Shown piece by piece: positions 1 to 13,400 of a stretch of 64,000 nt of DNA. How positions within the stretch are numbered: the stretch's first letter is position 1; every line of letters begins with the position of its first letter. Made by a program: the position numbers and the translations under genes. The stretch is from the NCBI GenBank assembly GCA_010645155.1, contig CM021312.1, positions 3,003,021-3,067,020 on the forward strand, written 5' to 3'. Under the pieces are notes generated by a model. That model worked only from the letters and a program-made list of their open reading frames with translations, did not search any database and was not told the origin of the DNA. Origin of the DNA: Tigriopus japonicus (Eukaryota; Arthropoda; Copepoda; Harpacticoida; Harpacticidae).

Positions 1-1482
1 GGCCATGACATATGATTGCAGGGCCTCGACGTAGATCTCTTGGATCTTCTCCACCCGGTTCGGCTCCTTGACATTGTGTCTCTCACTGAATATGACAATG
101 GCAGTTATGAGAGCGTACTCGGCATTATCCACCTTCATCTTGCACATGCTTCGGCAAAAGCGGAAGAGGGAATCATTGCTCAGACCGGCCTTCACGTAGT
201 TGTCCTTTGAGAAGGGGTAGTTGTTCGCATAGATAATACTGTCTCGCTGAGGGTCGTATCGACGTGCACCCCTCAACATCATCACCTCACTAGAACAACC
301 TTTCAACAAATTGACTTGGTCCTCCCGACACAGGGTCTGGAACCCGGGGAGATGCTTGCTGAACTCGACAATGAGCTGAACTGTTAGGATTGTCATCTCT
401 GTGATGTGTTGAAACAACCGGTCTGACTCACTCTCAATGCCGTTACTATCATTGGCATACTGAAGGGGCACATGGTACACACGATTGAGGTCGTCCTCAC
501 TTGGATTCTCATACTCATCTTGGTAGTACACAATGCGGTTGATGAGCTCTTCCTCCTCGGGCTTGAGATGTCTTTGGGACAAGGTGGAACGAGCACCGAG
601 TGTCAGACCCAAGCCTAACCCGGCAAAGTTGGGCGTGTGAGAACCGTTTAAGCTCACGCCACTCACACCGCCCACTCCATTGGCATTGGTAATGGCGGTG
701 GTTGAACTAGCATCTCCTTTCTGGGCGGCCTTTTGAGCTCGCTTAATGGCCCGTTTCTTCTGACATTGGCTCTCCGGGACAACACATTCTGCCCTCATGC
801 CCACCGTGTAACACTTCTTGAAGCGACAGGCTTGACACTTTCGCCTCATGTACATGTCAATTTCACAGCCGTCTCCATACTTGCAGGAATATGTTGAATT
901 CTTTGTGATGGAGCGTCGAAAGAAGCCTTTGCAGCCCTCACAGGCCAAGGCGTTGTAATGGTAGCCGGAGGCTCGGTCTCCACACACGGTGCAGAACTCC
1001 TCCTGAGGTCGGGGTACCTGTCCCTTCTTTTTCCTCTCGTTCTCCTGCATCCGGGGATAGTCTTGAGACGAAGGGGACTCACTCTTGACGAGGAATGAGG
1101 ATTGCTGACTGCTGGGACTGCCCACCGAGGACAAATTGCCTTGAGTAAACCCGAGGCTATTGGAAGGAGGACTATAGGAAGAGGGAGGTTCAGATTTAAT
1201 CTCAGTGGTGAGAGGGCTGGAGGCCTGGAACTGTGAAGAAGGTGAGGACGTATCCACATAGATGGGTTGGTTTGGCAGGGAAGGCGACAGCACACTCGAC
1301 GGGGGTGAGGGCTGAAGACCGAAAAAGTGCGGCGAGACGGGCGACATGGACTGCCCTGAGGGTGAGTTGACCATCATATTTGGGATAGCCCCGTTGAATG
1401 GAGGCCCCCCAGTCATTGTGGTGTAGGCCTTCACCTGACTCCTTGCCTGAAGGAGCGTCACTTGTGGAGCACTACCAGACAT
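1..1482 (-). CDS. EcR: Ecdysone receptor (EcR, NR1H), partial: N-terminus to late ligand-binding domain
   Basis: Reading the minus strand from the ATG at 1482 gives 494 uninterrupted codons running off the window start. Residues 1-160 are a Ser/Pro-rich A/B region. Residues ~163-230 are a C4 double zinc-finger DNA-binding domain with first Cys at 164, P-box CEGCKG and CEIDMYMRRKCQACRFKKC in finger two. The following RAECVVPE is the EcR-type extension. After a Gly/Ser-rich hinge the ligand-binding domain starts near residue 300 and includes LPGF...REDQ and SSEVMMLRGARRYD. As established for EcR, it heterodimerises with RXR/USP and binds 20-hydroxyecdysone in the nucleus. The final helices (roughly 60 residues or more by family length) lie outside. 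An in-frame TGA at 1501-1503 (minus) supports this start. The exon has no intron across DBD and LBD. Finger-two Ala and Phe replace the usual EcR Glu and Leu of CQECRLKKC. Confidence 0.96.
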   Translation of the reverse strand, partial: MSGSAPQVTLLQARSQVKAYTTMTGGPPFNGAIPNMMVNSPSGQSMSPVSPHFFGLQPSPPSSVLSPSLPNQPIYVDTSSPSSQFQASSPLTTEIKSEPPSSYSPPSNSLGFTQGNLSSVGSPSSQQSSFLVKSESPSSQDYPRMQENERKKKGQVPRPQEEFCTVCGDRASGYHYNALACEGCKGFFRRSITKNSTYSCKYGDGCEIDMYMRRKCQACRFKKCYTVGMRAECVVPESQCQKKRAIKRAQKAAQKGDASSTTAITNANGVGGVSGVSLNGSHTPNFAGLGLGLTLGARSTLSQRHLKPEEEELINRIVYYQDEYENPSEDDLNRVYHVPLQYANDSNGIESESDRLFQHITEMTILTVQLIVEFSKHLPGFQTLCREDQVNLLKGCSSEVMMLRGARRYDPQRDSIIYANNYPFSKDNYVKAGLSNDSLFRFCRSMCKMKVDNAEYALITAIVIFSERHNVKEPNRVEKIQEIYVEALQSYVMA

Positions 1483-4400
1483 ACTAATCGAGTCGATTCT
1501 TCAAGAAGCCATTCGTCACCTCATCGTCAGGTGAGCAAGTGCTTGATGGCCAACATGAATTGTCCACGCTCGGAATTGTGGAGGGAGGGCCGTTTTCTTT
1601 CTGTTTCAAACGCAGCCTCGAAATTGAGACTCAATGATCTGTAACAAAGAAAGATGGAGACACTTTTAGGAATGGCCATTAAGCACATATTGGACTGTGG
1701 TGAATCATTTTTATCGGACGATCAGTTGATCGATGATCCCAATGAGGAGTAACATTGCTAAACTAACGTATTTTGTCGCTAAATCAAACCCTCAAATCTT
1801 CTTTCCTCAACGGTGAGAGACTGAAGAGCTTCCCTAAGAGTCAAGAAAAACGAAATGGCCATTTCAAATCACTCATCCATTCAACCACCTACGTACGTAA
1901 TGCTAAACTTAGATGCATGTACTACTGGAGTATGTACGGGTTGTTTTTCTTTTATTCATCTCTTGCTTCGTATTTCGCCGCAAGCGTGAGATTGCCAATC
2001 AAGCAAGACAACCAAGCTATGTAGAATGAGAATCCACATCGTCATCATCATCACCACCACCATCATCTCCTCGTCATTCTAAAGCGAGACACAGAAAAGA
2101 GAGAGAAAAGTTGTATTCAAACGCCCTCTGGTATCAACCTTCTCGTCATCCTCTATTCGTAAAAGATATTTTCATGGCTTTTGAACACGTCCGGATATAT
2201 TTTTTACCCTAAAAATAATTCACTACCATCACAAAGGTCTGAATTTGAAGCACCTTGAAAACGAGAAATATTCTGAGACATCACGAGCGAGATAAAAAAA
2301 ACCACCCGCCTTGCCATAGCGACCGTTGGAGCCAATAAATTTGCTTTGAAACCCCCAAAGAGGACCGAGTGTTGGCAAAAGGCGAAAACGAACCACAGAG
2401 GGAGGAAGGCGTCGAGTAAATGGGGATGGGAATGTATTCTCAAACGAAACACTCGAAAATATACGTATGAACTGGATTTCGCTCTCTCCTGGCCAAAATG
2501 TAGATTACTTTTGGTCTTATTATTTCCATTCCACCCCCTTAGACATAAATGATAAGATCTCGTTTCCATCCGACCGGCAATAAATCAAATCGAAGTCGAG
2601 AGGTTTGGGTTGGCACAATGATTCGAATTACGCCGCTGAAACATTCCCAAATCTGCTGGAAGTGAGGAGGCAATTTTGCTAACAACACGCTGTATTATAA
2701 CTAGTCGATTTGAATGCTTTGCTATTTTGTCGTAGGCTTCGCAATGAACTACTAGCGTCAATTACATGTAAAGCAACAATATGACATGAAAGCCGAGCTC
2801 ATGGCAATCATAAAAACCACATCTGCCACATCGACGGCAACCAAAGAGACCCCGGAGAGAAACGAGAAGCAAAGCGTTCGTAGCTTGGATTGACTCTTTC
2901 CCATTCGTGATTCAAGGTTGTAAAGAGTCTCTCTCCTCCCCTGTTAACTAGGGCTAGTGGTGGAATGTGAGTCCACAGACCCATCCACGATCCCTGATGT
3001 GGTTCTGGTGTTTGGAAAAAGGCTGGGCCGTTGTGTGCCAAAAGCCAGCTTCTTATTTAAACATTCTTTTAGGACTCCAGTGAGCCAGATCAAGAAGGTC
3101 AATCAAGCCCCGTCTCCCCCAAAAAATGAAGCAAGTATTTGAGAATCTAAATTTGCCACATCAATTACGCAGAGAACAAAATTTGGCGGCACACAGGATG
3201 ATGGCAGTTCAAAAATCATAGCCTGGGGCCGTAATGACTTTCTGAGCTATGTTTGATCATGGAAATAGGATTTCGGTGGGTAAATGGAGATCCGTATCAT
3301 CATTTACGGCAACATCGACAGTTGGTGGCCAATTTATGCTAGACAGCACAATACATGAAAAGACTTACTTAATGATTTTTTTTCAGGCATCTACTGAACG
3401 CCTGCTGCGAGATCAAAGAAAATGACATGATTTATCCATTAATTTGATAAAGTCACATCTCCATGAGGTCCCGAAAGAGTCCCTCGTGCTTCTTTATTTC
3501 GTAAATTTGACATTTTGGCCCACACCCCATCAATTTTGATTGCAACAGGACACATTCCACAACCAAACCTGTCACTTCTATCAAACATGAACCCTCGGCA
3601 CCTACCAAGATGGCAGGAGAGATCATCAACCAACTATGAATTCCAGACTGACCGGACACCAACGAAGGAGATCACTGGTCGCAAAACTAGGACCCGAACG
3701 ACCCATCGACCAACAACGAATGAAAGTGACTCAACGGGACATTTTGATCTAAAATTCTTTTTGGAACCCAACACTAAAATGTAAATAATGCCACTTAAAC
3801 GACGCGACGATGATATTGTGAGGTGTCTTTGACCTTCTGCTGCTTCAATTCAAGTGTGCTAAAGCCGGTTACTTGGTTGGTTGAGAGTCAATGCCACGAG
3901 GATCGGAGTGCATTGGCATTTCATTTCATGTTACTTCCTCTTAGCACACCAAGGTAGTAGTACGTACATTGTAGGCCGAGAAGCTGGCGAAGGAAGGCCT
4001 GCCTCGATCTGAGAGACATGTCCTGGAAGAGATGAAATACTCGCATACACGACGCTGTCCTGGGCTACTTTTTGATCAGAAGTACGCGAGAGGAAACTAC
4101 GCTTTGGAGCATTGTCCTTAAAACCGTACCTCAACAACTTTGCGAACGAGTAAACTCAGCACTTCTTGGTCTGCCTTGGAGTTGATTGACCTACTCGGAA
4201 CAGCTAGAGGGCCTTGAATACTTCCACAAGTTGCTATTACAGAGGGATTTCTCAGAAGCATCTTGGATGAGAACAGGATTCTAGAGATGAGATGTCTGAG
4301 AGATTACAAGCTCGTTTTAATGATTGAGTTTGAATCAGGCCGATTGAACATGCGCTTAAAGGGGTCAGTGAGAATTGACCTCAACTAGACAGGAAAATCT

Positions 4401-7400
4401 AGTTTTTTTTTCTTCTTTTTTCGTATGCTAACCTTGAACCCTTCTTCAAGGGACAAAGACTAATTTGTTTCATCGAAGTTTTATATTGGATGCGCTAACT
4501 CGCTAACTACTCGCAAAACAGGTCTAAACTGTACAAAAGTTGTGCCCGTCTTTTTCGGGTTCACTCCCCTAAAAGGAAATGGGCACGAAAACGTGTGAGA
4601 ATATATTGCTGATGACTAGGAAAGCACATAGAGTGAGCGATGTTCGTCTCTGATATTGATAAAGAAATTCATAGTACAAAAAATGGTGTCACTGACATTT
4701 CCAGTTGTCCATTACTTGCTGGAGTTTTGTTCACAATAGAGGAAATAAGGACAAGGACACTGCGTGCGACTTCATACGTAATTATGATAGGCCTTCCACA
4801 CCAGAAAAATATAGATCGATGAGACATTTTTCACCCAAATTTTCCTTTTAGAAAATGATCACAAGATTACTAATTGTTCAATGTCTCACGGACCCCTGGT
4901 GATTGGGGTCAGTTCGGAAATCTCGAGTAGGATCAGTGATTTCCGAATTGAGGGCAATGAGTGAGAGTGAAATCAACTCCGGGGAGTCGGTGTCTATGAA
5001 TAGCAAGTACGTCAATAACAGCCCGATTCCAAGAGTGTCAATAGTTTCCAGATATTTGTCTCTGCCACCCTTCAACGGGCATCTAGAAGCTGATAAGCTG
5101 TCTTCTTTAACCTGTTTAAGCTCTGGCAAGACCTTTTAATGAGCTCAAATAACATTGTTTCTAACAAAAGGCGACGGAAAGAGATCGTCTCGGTGGGGAA
5201 AGGGACTTTACCTTAAAAGTCACTACCAGGAGGCATCAGCATGATTTCCTGTACCCAGGAAGTGAGACAGGATATATAACGCTTGGTCTCGTCACGGAAT
5301 CTTCCAAAGGAAGAACAGTAACAAACTTCTCAGGAGTTGGTAGGAATTGGGATTGCACAAAAAACACTGATTGCTGACCCTTCGGCTATAGAGATTGGAC
5401 TCAAGGGAGTGAACTTGAAGCAAGATCCTGTTGATAAGCGAGGGACTGCTCCCCGGACAATGTTGGTCTTTAATCACTCGCTGTATATTAATTCTGGTCA
5501 CCAATCACTTCACAGCACTCCGTTTCCCAACAATTGTAATAGTTGCGATGAGGAGGGAAACGCTATCACACCCGCCGTCCAAGAATGTTTTGAAGTGCAC
5601 GGACTAGTTTGTACAAAGACAGACTCTACAAGACTGATCCGTCTACGCTGGCCAACTCGATAGCTCAGTGACTGCAACTTCCAGCCAGAATCACCATTCT
5701 CTAAATCGTCCCTCCTGCCTCAGATCCCAGTCGCTCTTGTCGGCTTGAGTCGCCGAATTTACGGCCACTCTTTCAATCCTATCGCGGACCCAGGATCGAC
5801 AAATCCAAACCTGGGAGTGCTGGGACATTCCGTCTTGTGCAGTCTGTGGGTCTCCTCGATGGACGCGGCCCTTGGACTCAGTCTGTCAGCCTGTGACGGC
5901 ACCCAAACACATTGCTCCATAATATACTGCTTCTGATGGGCTTCAGCCTCGCCTTCCCCTTGTCCATGCTGCGGGTAAGGACTGGGGACGGCTGCTCCAC
6001 TCAGTGAGGGTCTACTGAGGCGCTCCCAGGATGAGAAGAACAGCTATGGAAGTGAGAAAAAGCGAGAGAGAGAATATATCTAGCACTGCGACTGCAGTCT
6101 GAACTTGAACTAAGGTCTCCATCCTCACGGTCGGTCGGCAATTTTGCCGGCAGCCATTTGGCGCAAGTCGGGATCTCGGATCTCTCTCTCTCTCTCTCTT
6201 CTCTCTTTCTCTATCTCCCCTATTCAATGTTTCCTGCATTGGGAAGAGGGGAATCCAGCGCAAACGGCAGCCTCTATAGTAAACGGAATACACTACTGAA
6301 GTGATGAGATCTAAGCCGGCACCCCTCTCACAACATCGGAGTAACAGCGGGCACACATGATGCCAAGGAAGACTAGTGGATCACGGGGACCAAAGCTGCA
6401 TGGATGGAGGGCAGCTGTCCTGTTTTCGCCATTCAAGCTGTTGTCCCGAACAGGATGGGGGAAGGGGGGAACAAGGGGACGGCTATCGCCAAGGGTAGCG
6501 CTTCCCCCAAACTTTGACGATATAACAGCTGGGAATTACTTTACTACATACGTCCCTAGTACACACTGGCACACATTCTACATCGAACTTGGGCCATCCT
6601 GAGGAGACCCTCCCGGGCGAACTTGGGGCGGAGGTGGAAGAGACCGAGACTGGTAAGTTGTTGTAGAAGAAGAACAAGAGGGAAAGAAGAAGAAAAAGAC
6701 GGCGAATACACGATTCGTCGTGTGTAGCGCTTTGCAGAAGACCATCAAGAAACGAGGGAAGCACAGCTTTAGCGGACTATGCTGTCACGGTCGACTTGAA
6801 TGGACGATTCACTAGACTGAGTGCCAAGTGATGCTGCCATGAAATGTTAGTACTCCATTGAGGGGAATAATGGGCCCAAATGGCTGAGCCGTCCTCCAAG
6901 GGCAGTAGACTCTTGGAATTAAAGGCCAAACCTGAGCTCCAAAGAATTGTCGTTCATGCTCTTGCATCATGAATACATGCAGGGGTGGAATGACTCCCAA
7001 CTAGGGGTTCTCAACCTCCAGAGTCCAGTACTACACACGTATTGATCACAATCAATAGAACCCCCATTTTAGGGGCTAAAATTGAATCTTTGTCCTCACC
7101 AAAGGCTGTTTTTGCTTGTTCTGAATCATTCCAGCTCCAACAGCCTTTAGGAACAACCCAATAGTGCTAGAAGTCCCTACCCAACAAGGCAAATGACCTA
7201 CATTGAACTTGACAGAGAGCACTGAAGGACCCTACACGTTTTCATCAGTTTGTCACTGAAACATTCTAGGAGATGTCCTCTGGTTGGCCTTAACACGGAC
7301 CTGCATCTTACCTGAACTATTAGGGTGCGTAATCACGTGGTTTGGAGACCTAAATTCATTGATTGCATCCAAAAACACAGGACACTTTGTCAGTCTTTCC

Positions 7401-10400
7401 GTCACACGCCATATTTCTTAGTTCACTGCCTGCCTATCCTCCGGCGGAATCGGCCCAGCCCTTCCCCTGCTTGCTTCTCCTCATCCCTCTCTGCCTTCCT
7501 TCTTTGGCTTTGCCCATGCAACTTTCATTTAAAGCAGACAAGATCGAGGCTGCATGTGTGACTGGGCTGAAAGGGCCGCATATGCTGGGGTGCCCTCTGA
7601 CGGATTGTTTCGGTACAATGAACTGCTGGATAATGGCATGATATCATGCAAACTCGAGGAGAAAAGGCCCTCAGCAAGGAGCTACTGGCGCTACGGGAGT
7701 TGATCTGATAGTATTTGGAGTATAGGGAGCTTATTAAAAGCTATGGGGCCATATCGCGACTTTTGTTTGCCCAAATGCGGTCCCTAGTTAGGTAGACTGT
7801 TCCAAGTTCATGCCCGGGATTTGAGAGACTGTACTCATACATTCAGAAGAATTAGGTCAGAGATAAGCCGAGAGCCATCAACAAACTTGACCTTGAATTC
7901 CTTTTTGAGAGAAAGAGAGAGAGAGAGGCCTAGCTTTTGAAAACAGACATGCAGGCCTGACGATTGGCCGCTGATCCCCCCTTTTTCGTTCCAAGTTTCC
8001 TCGTTCCACTCCCTCTTCCCGTTAATAAGTTGGGCCATTTTCGATAACGCCATAGCAACTCGCCCGGAAAATGTGGAACCATTAATTATCTGCAGATTGT
8101 CTGGCAAAAGCCCCATCTGTTTGCGCACAGAGAGCAATTTTGTTGCTTAAAGTTTGAAGGAATATGTGGTATGATAATTACGTCTTTCAGAGAGCAACGG
8201 CCTCCTCCGCGTCTTGCTTATGTACGGCCAAATGAAAATTTGCTCTGTCTTCAAAATTGCGTGCATTCATCAGCAACATAAAAATGGGAAGTCTTTCTAG
8301 ATTCTCACATGCAAGTCGTCGGAGGTAAATACATAAAAAAATGCTACACCACCAAGGAGTTGCGAGACCGACAGCATCGTCATCCCACAACTGTTGTGGA
8401 TGATGATGATGACGACGATGCTGCTGTTGTTGTTGTTGGCTCATCACCACGAATCCAGGAATGGCTGAAGATTGAGAACAAGACGACAACGATGCAACAG
8501 CATCACCAACATTTTCAAGGCCAACTTTAAGCTGGCGGAATGTGCTCCAACACTCGCTCAAATTAACTGGTGGATGGAGGTAAAACGTGTAAAAAAGTAT
8601 CAGGACCATGCCGCAAGTCAACTGGGGATGAAAGATGAATAGCCTCGATGGTGACAAGTTTTCGCAGAGGTCATAAATAAGCAAGCTATTATTTATACAA
8701 TACCTCTTTCCTTTCCTAACTTTACCTAGTAGGTTGCGGGGACAATCGAGATTTCAGGCCCCTACTGGAGTTAACTAGCTTCGCCAATTGTCTTTGAAGT
8801 CAAACATTAGTGCACGCGAGACCTCTCACAGACATAAAGTTCAACAGCCCGCTTGGATGGATGGAGTTACAGCGACAGCTAAGATGGCAGCCAATCCTAT
8901 AGATGGAAGGAGCGGAGCATTCGGTGAATAAGGCAATTCGACAACTGTTCTGATGGTAATTGGTCTTTTCAAAGAATTCCAAGATCCACATGAAATGTTA
9001 GATCATGACTGCTGATGCACTTTTCAGCGCCTGGGGTAACTGCTGATTTGCGCTTTGATACACGAGTGAGCCTCTTCCCTATTTATCTGCAACATGTGCA
9101 TGAAAATTGTTCTTATTGAGGCGGGCAAATATCATTCCAAAGTGTGCAAGCATCTCTGCGTCGCCATTGCATTTGGATCTGAAATGTGAATTTCAATTGT
9201 TCGCCCGAGGCATCCAAAAATGGGATGTAAGGTTTAGTCTGCAACTTAATTGAACAAAGCAACGAGGTTGTTGTAAGACCTTTCCATGATTCGCTGACTG
9301 GGTCCAAGCCATTTTTTACTAACCCAAGTTCTAGGATGGAACGCTTTGACCCTTTGCAAAGTCACCGGATACAACCTCCAAAACGACCTTGCATCCGTTT
9401 TTCAAGGTCGTAAGTCTTGGATTGGATTGAGGTTGGCCGCCGTTTAGGAAAACGTCTGAAAACCTTCGATCGAGATTTAGGCGATAATTTCGAATCAGGG
9501 TTCTCCCTTCAATCATGATCAGGAGTGCAGATTTCTGGAAAACTGAGCCAAACCTTTCAAGCCGCCCAAGATTTGTACAAAACGGCTGCAATGACAAATA
9601 AAAAGAACTTTTTGGATCGTCAATTTGCTTCATCTCGACTTGTACAAAAATTATTTTTTCGGTCTTTTCGGTTGGCTGCAGCCTAATTTTCACCTCCTTA
9701 ATTTGCTGCTTCATTTCGATTTTTTTAATTGGATCTCAGACAAAAACTATTGAAAATGTGTGAAAACTACAACCACTATATTTTATGATAATTCAAGGAT
9801 CCAAAAAGCTTTTCACTAATTCTTTCGGTATCTCTGATAGTGTGAAAAAACTGGACTTTGGAACAAAATAAGATGTGTTAAAATACTTTAAAATATTAGA
9901 GCTAAGGGGCTAATCCGTTGTTAAGTTTGAAACAGAATAGTAGCCAAAAATGCAGACATGTACATTCGGCAACTGTTCCCATTTTGCCACTGCAAAAAGT
10001 GGCAGTTTTTGCCACTTTGATTTACGTTGGTTTTTTGAACCACCTAGAGGATCTTAAAGATAATCCGCTGTATTCTTGCTTGAGTAACCGAAAGCATTCA
10101 TGGTTATCAAGTTCATGGTATAACATTTGAGCTCGTAAAATTACCTAAAAATAGAGCTTTGAAGGATTCATCATGGAGTCTAAATTTGGATCATCAAGGT
10201 GAACCAGAATGGCTAACTGGGTGCATATGTGGTAAGTAAGAAAGTTACTTTCTATTCTATGGTATTATGGGCAAAATATATGCATTCAAACGATGAAGTA
10301 GAAGCTCAATCATAAAATAAACTGTTTTTGAATTTAGAACATTAGGAAATGTCAAAAAAATGAAACAAAAAATGTCATTTTTTATGTTGTCTTTCAACTC

Positions 10401-13400
10401 CCCTGAACATGTTTGATTTGTTGGGGTTCAATTGCCTTTCTTTTTGATTACATTGAACTTATGCAACGAAAAGGAATATGTCAAATCGAGGTCATAGGCA
10501 TTCAGACATTCTTGATGATGACACCTGACTTACATCCTTAGTTTTTAACATGTATTGCGCGTTGTATTTACGTATGAATTTGTATGTTAGAACGGAGAGG
10601 GTCCGCAAATTTCTTTGAGAGCTCCAAGGCCATGTTCCATCAAGTTCCATCTCCGAGATCTTCAAATTTGGTTCAAATATCTTGTTTGAGACACACGATG
10701 TGAAGAATTGAAGAATAATCTGTGTTACAGAGGTAATTTTTCACACGCAATATTGCCATTTTACACTCCTTCAATTGGCCTTTGAGTTTGAGCAAAGGCT
10801 ACATCTGTTCCATGTGGGGTTATAAAAGACTTTATATTTTGTATTTATTGGCCTTTGAATTTCGTCTCTAGTACATTCAAGTTCCAAGAAGGAAAAACTT
10901 CTATTGCTTGGTAAGTTTACCACCTGAAAAGAAATATCTGCTTTTTTGTTGGCAAGTGTGGCTGGAACCATTAACAATTGCTTCAAAGGCAAGATTGATA
11001 CTCCTCTTCAGGATAGGTAACATTCACTGAGCGAGTCGATATATTATGTGCCTACAGTGCAGAACAAGGCGCTAGGCCTTGATTTTCTATGCAAAATTAC
11101 AGAGGACTGCATGATGGACTGCCGTTGACGACAGCAAAGGGCCTTTCCACAACAAATGTTCCAATCTAAATCAAAATGGAATTTTCCCCAGGTCATCAAC
11201 CTTGCTGTTTGACAAGGAACTCAAAGCAAAACCGCTCGTTCTTTAGAGTATCTCAAAAGGAAAACTTACATTCTTTGCCTGGCTGAACCTAAACTAGAAT
11301 TGATTACCTCCACATGGAAGTCTTAGCTTCACGTCAAGAATACTAATACCAGGATCACAAGACCTACTGTACTACATCTCTACAAAACTCGGTCGAATCC
11401 CAGCATTGGTGAAGAATAATTTTATTTGAAGTAAACCAGTTGCGCTCTTGAGTGGAAAACAAGGCCTTGGAACTGTTTTCCTGGTTCTAATCCTCTAGAA
11501 TCAAACGGTTTTTATGACTTAAAAGACTTATTTTGCTCTCCCGGAACTGAGATAGTTGAATTGGAACTTTTCAAAGACTTTTTTCGAAATTGCTTTATTC
11601 TTACACTTGTGCGCAAGAAGAAATGATTCAAGAATTATATCCAGGAAAGGAAGGATAAAATTTCAGTTGATGGAATTCATCTGTTTCTACTTGTATATCC
11701 TAATTCTGATATTCAAGCATAATCAGTTCTTTGTTGTTGTAAATAATGCGCATCAAAACTGTTATCAGCTCCCGAAATAGAACCTATTGTGACCTATGAG
11801 AAATAGGTCACAAGCATGACGAAAGTGCACATTTTTCCCATTTGATGCTTATTTTGAAATGAAGAGGCTGTCTCCTCGATTATAGTTTTGGAGAGCTCTG
11901 CGAAGTTTGTAGACTTCCTTCTTGAAAATCCACCCTTTCAACATGGTTCATGTCTCGTTTGGGGATGGGAGAACACCATTGTCGAGTTCAGACAGGTACG
12001 TACAGCAAGTAAGTATTGAGAGCCCACGAGATCAGTTTTTTAACTTTGTGACGACAGCCCAGTTTTCTTGTTCATCCTCGCCGTTTCTAAGGGGGAGGGA
12101 GGGGGAAATCAGACATTTTTCGATCGATGCGTCTGACTGTCTGGAATCGAGAGCGACGGCTACGAAGACCATATTCAAGAAGAACAGCGGACGAAGGGTG
12201 GACCTTAGGACGTGTGTGTACTTTGTTGTGAACTACAAGTCAAAGAAGCATTAGGATGAGAAGAAATAGTCTGGGGGGAGATTAAGATAAGGCATGCAAA
12301 GTCGTAGAAATGCCACGTTATTCACCTATTCTGCCTTAATTTGGGAGACAGTTCCCCTCCAGAGACTGAGTGGCAGTCGAGCACTTTGTCATTGATGAGC
12401 GAGCAAATGGTAGCCAATAAATTTCGTTATGAGCAATAAATTCTTGGAAAGCGCCAATGTCCTCCTCGAACTTGGAAAAGAATAGGAGGAATGTGTTGGG
12501 ATCTGCAATATGTCATTTTGAAATTACAATACGACACCAAACTTCATATTGAACTTCCGAGGATGAGACATCGTGGCAACCCTGATTGTGTCTGGATCCA
12601 TCCACAAAGTCTCTTTTTCCACAACGCATGTCTTGATCGTGCCATCTTCTTCTTCTTCTAAGATCCACTTCCTAACCAGAAAGTTCATTAATCACATAAA
12701 ATGTGAGGCTGTTGCTTCATTTTTCTGATGAAATGGATGGGACGAAATTGAAATCCGGATAGTAACATTCAGCCCTGTTTTTCCAACTTGGGAGGGAGAG
12801 CTTTTTCGAACCTATTTCCAACCCGCCTAGTGATTATTTTTCTCCCCTTCTAAGTACTACGAACAAAAAAACGTACTTCCCTCTTGCCGATCTACCTTTT
12901 TAATGAAGTGTGCTGAAAATTGAAACTCAAGCCCCTTCCATATGTTGAACGAACATATTTGAGAGCCATTTTTCATACCATGGAGGACGAGTTCGATTCT
13001 ATGACGAATCGAAGAACCGCCAACGGTTTGGAAGTTTTGAACCTGAGACTTTGAAACTTACGTACACAAGTCTCCAATGTCTAAAAACAGAAGAATTATT
13101 GCCATATTCTCAGGCCAATGAATCGAGTTAAGCCAATTCAAACATACAAACACATATATTGAGGCTTAATGTCGCCCCCTACAATCTCATAAACATGTAC
13201 ACATACCCATCTTTGGGAGGTTGCCCTAACCTCCTCCATTTCGGGCGGACGCCTCGCCGAGAAGGGGAAAGAGCAAAAAATACCCCCACAAAAACGTGTC
13301 TGAAACTGTAGTCTTTCAGTGTGTTTTTTTCTTTCCTCTCAGCCACTTGGGACTTCGTCTTTCTCTGTCTAGGAAGCAAAATAGAATCGAAGGATGACCA

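Noticed and set aside
846..1295. 149-codon minus-strand frame inside EcR
   Set aside because: It is the shifted shadow of the EcR coding frame.
8187..8684. 165-codon minus-strand frame with poly-Gln/His
   Set aside because: The Gln/His runs come from the trinucleotide repeat; the flanking sequence does not resemble a protein family.
9331..9714. 127-codon minus-strand frame
   Set aside because: Protein-like in places but without any recognised motif or neighbouring exons.
9965..10018. AGTGGCA/TGCCACT inverted motif cluster as a hAT element
   Set aside because: The motif style resembles the hAT-like elements, but I found no matching termini or duplication, so it is not annotated as an element.
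11380..11410. GGTCGAATCCC resembling a tRNA B box
   Set aside because: No A box or cloverleaf pairing upstream on this strand.
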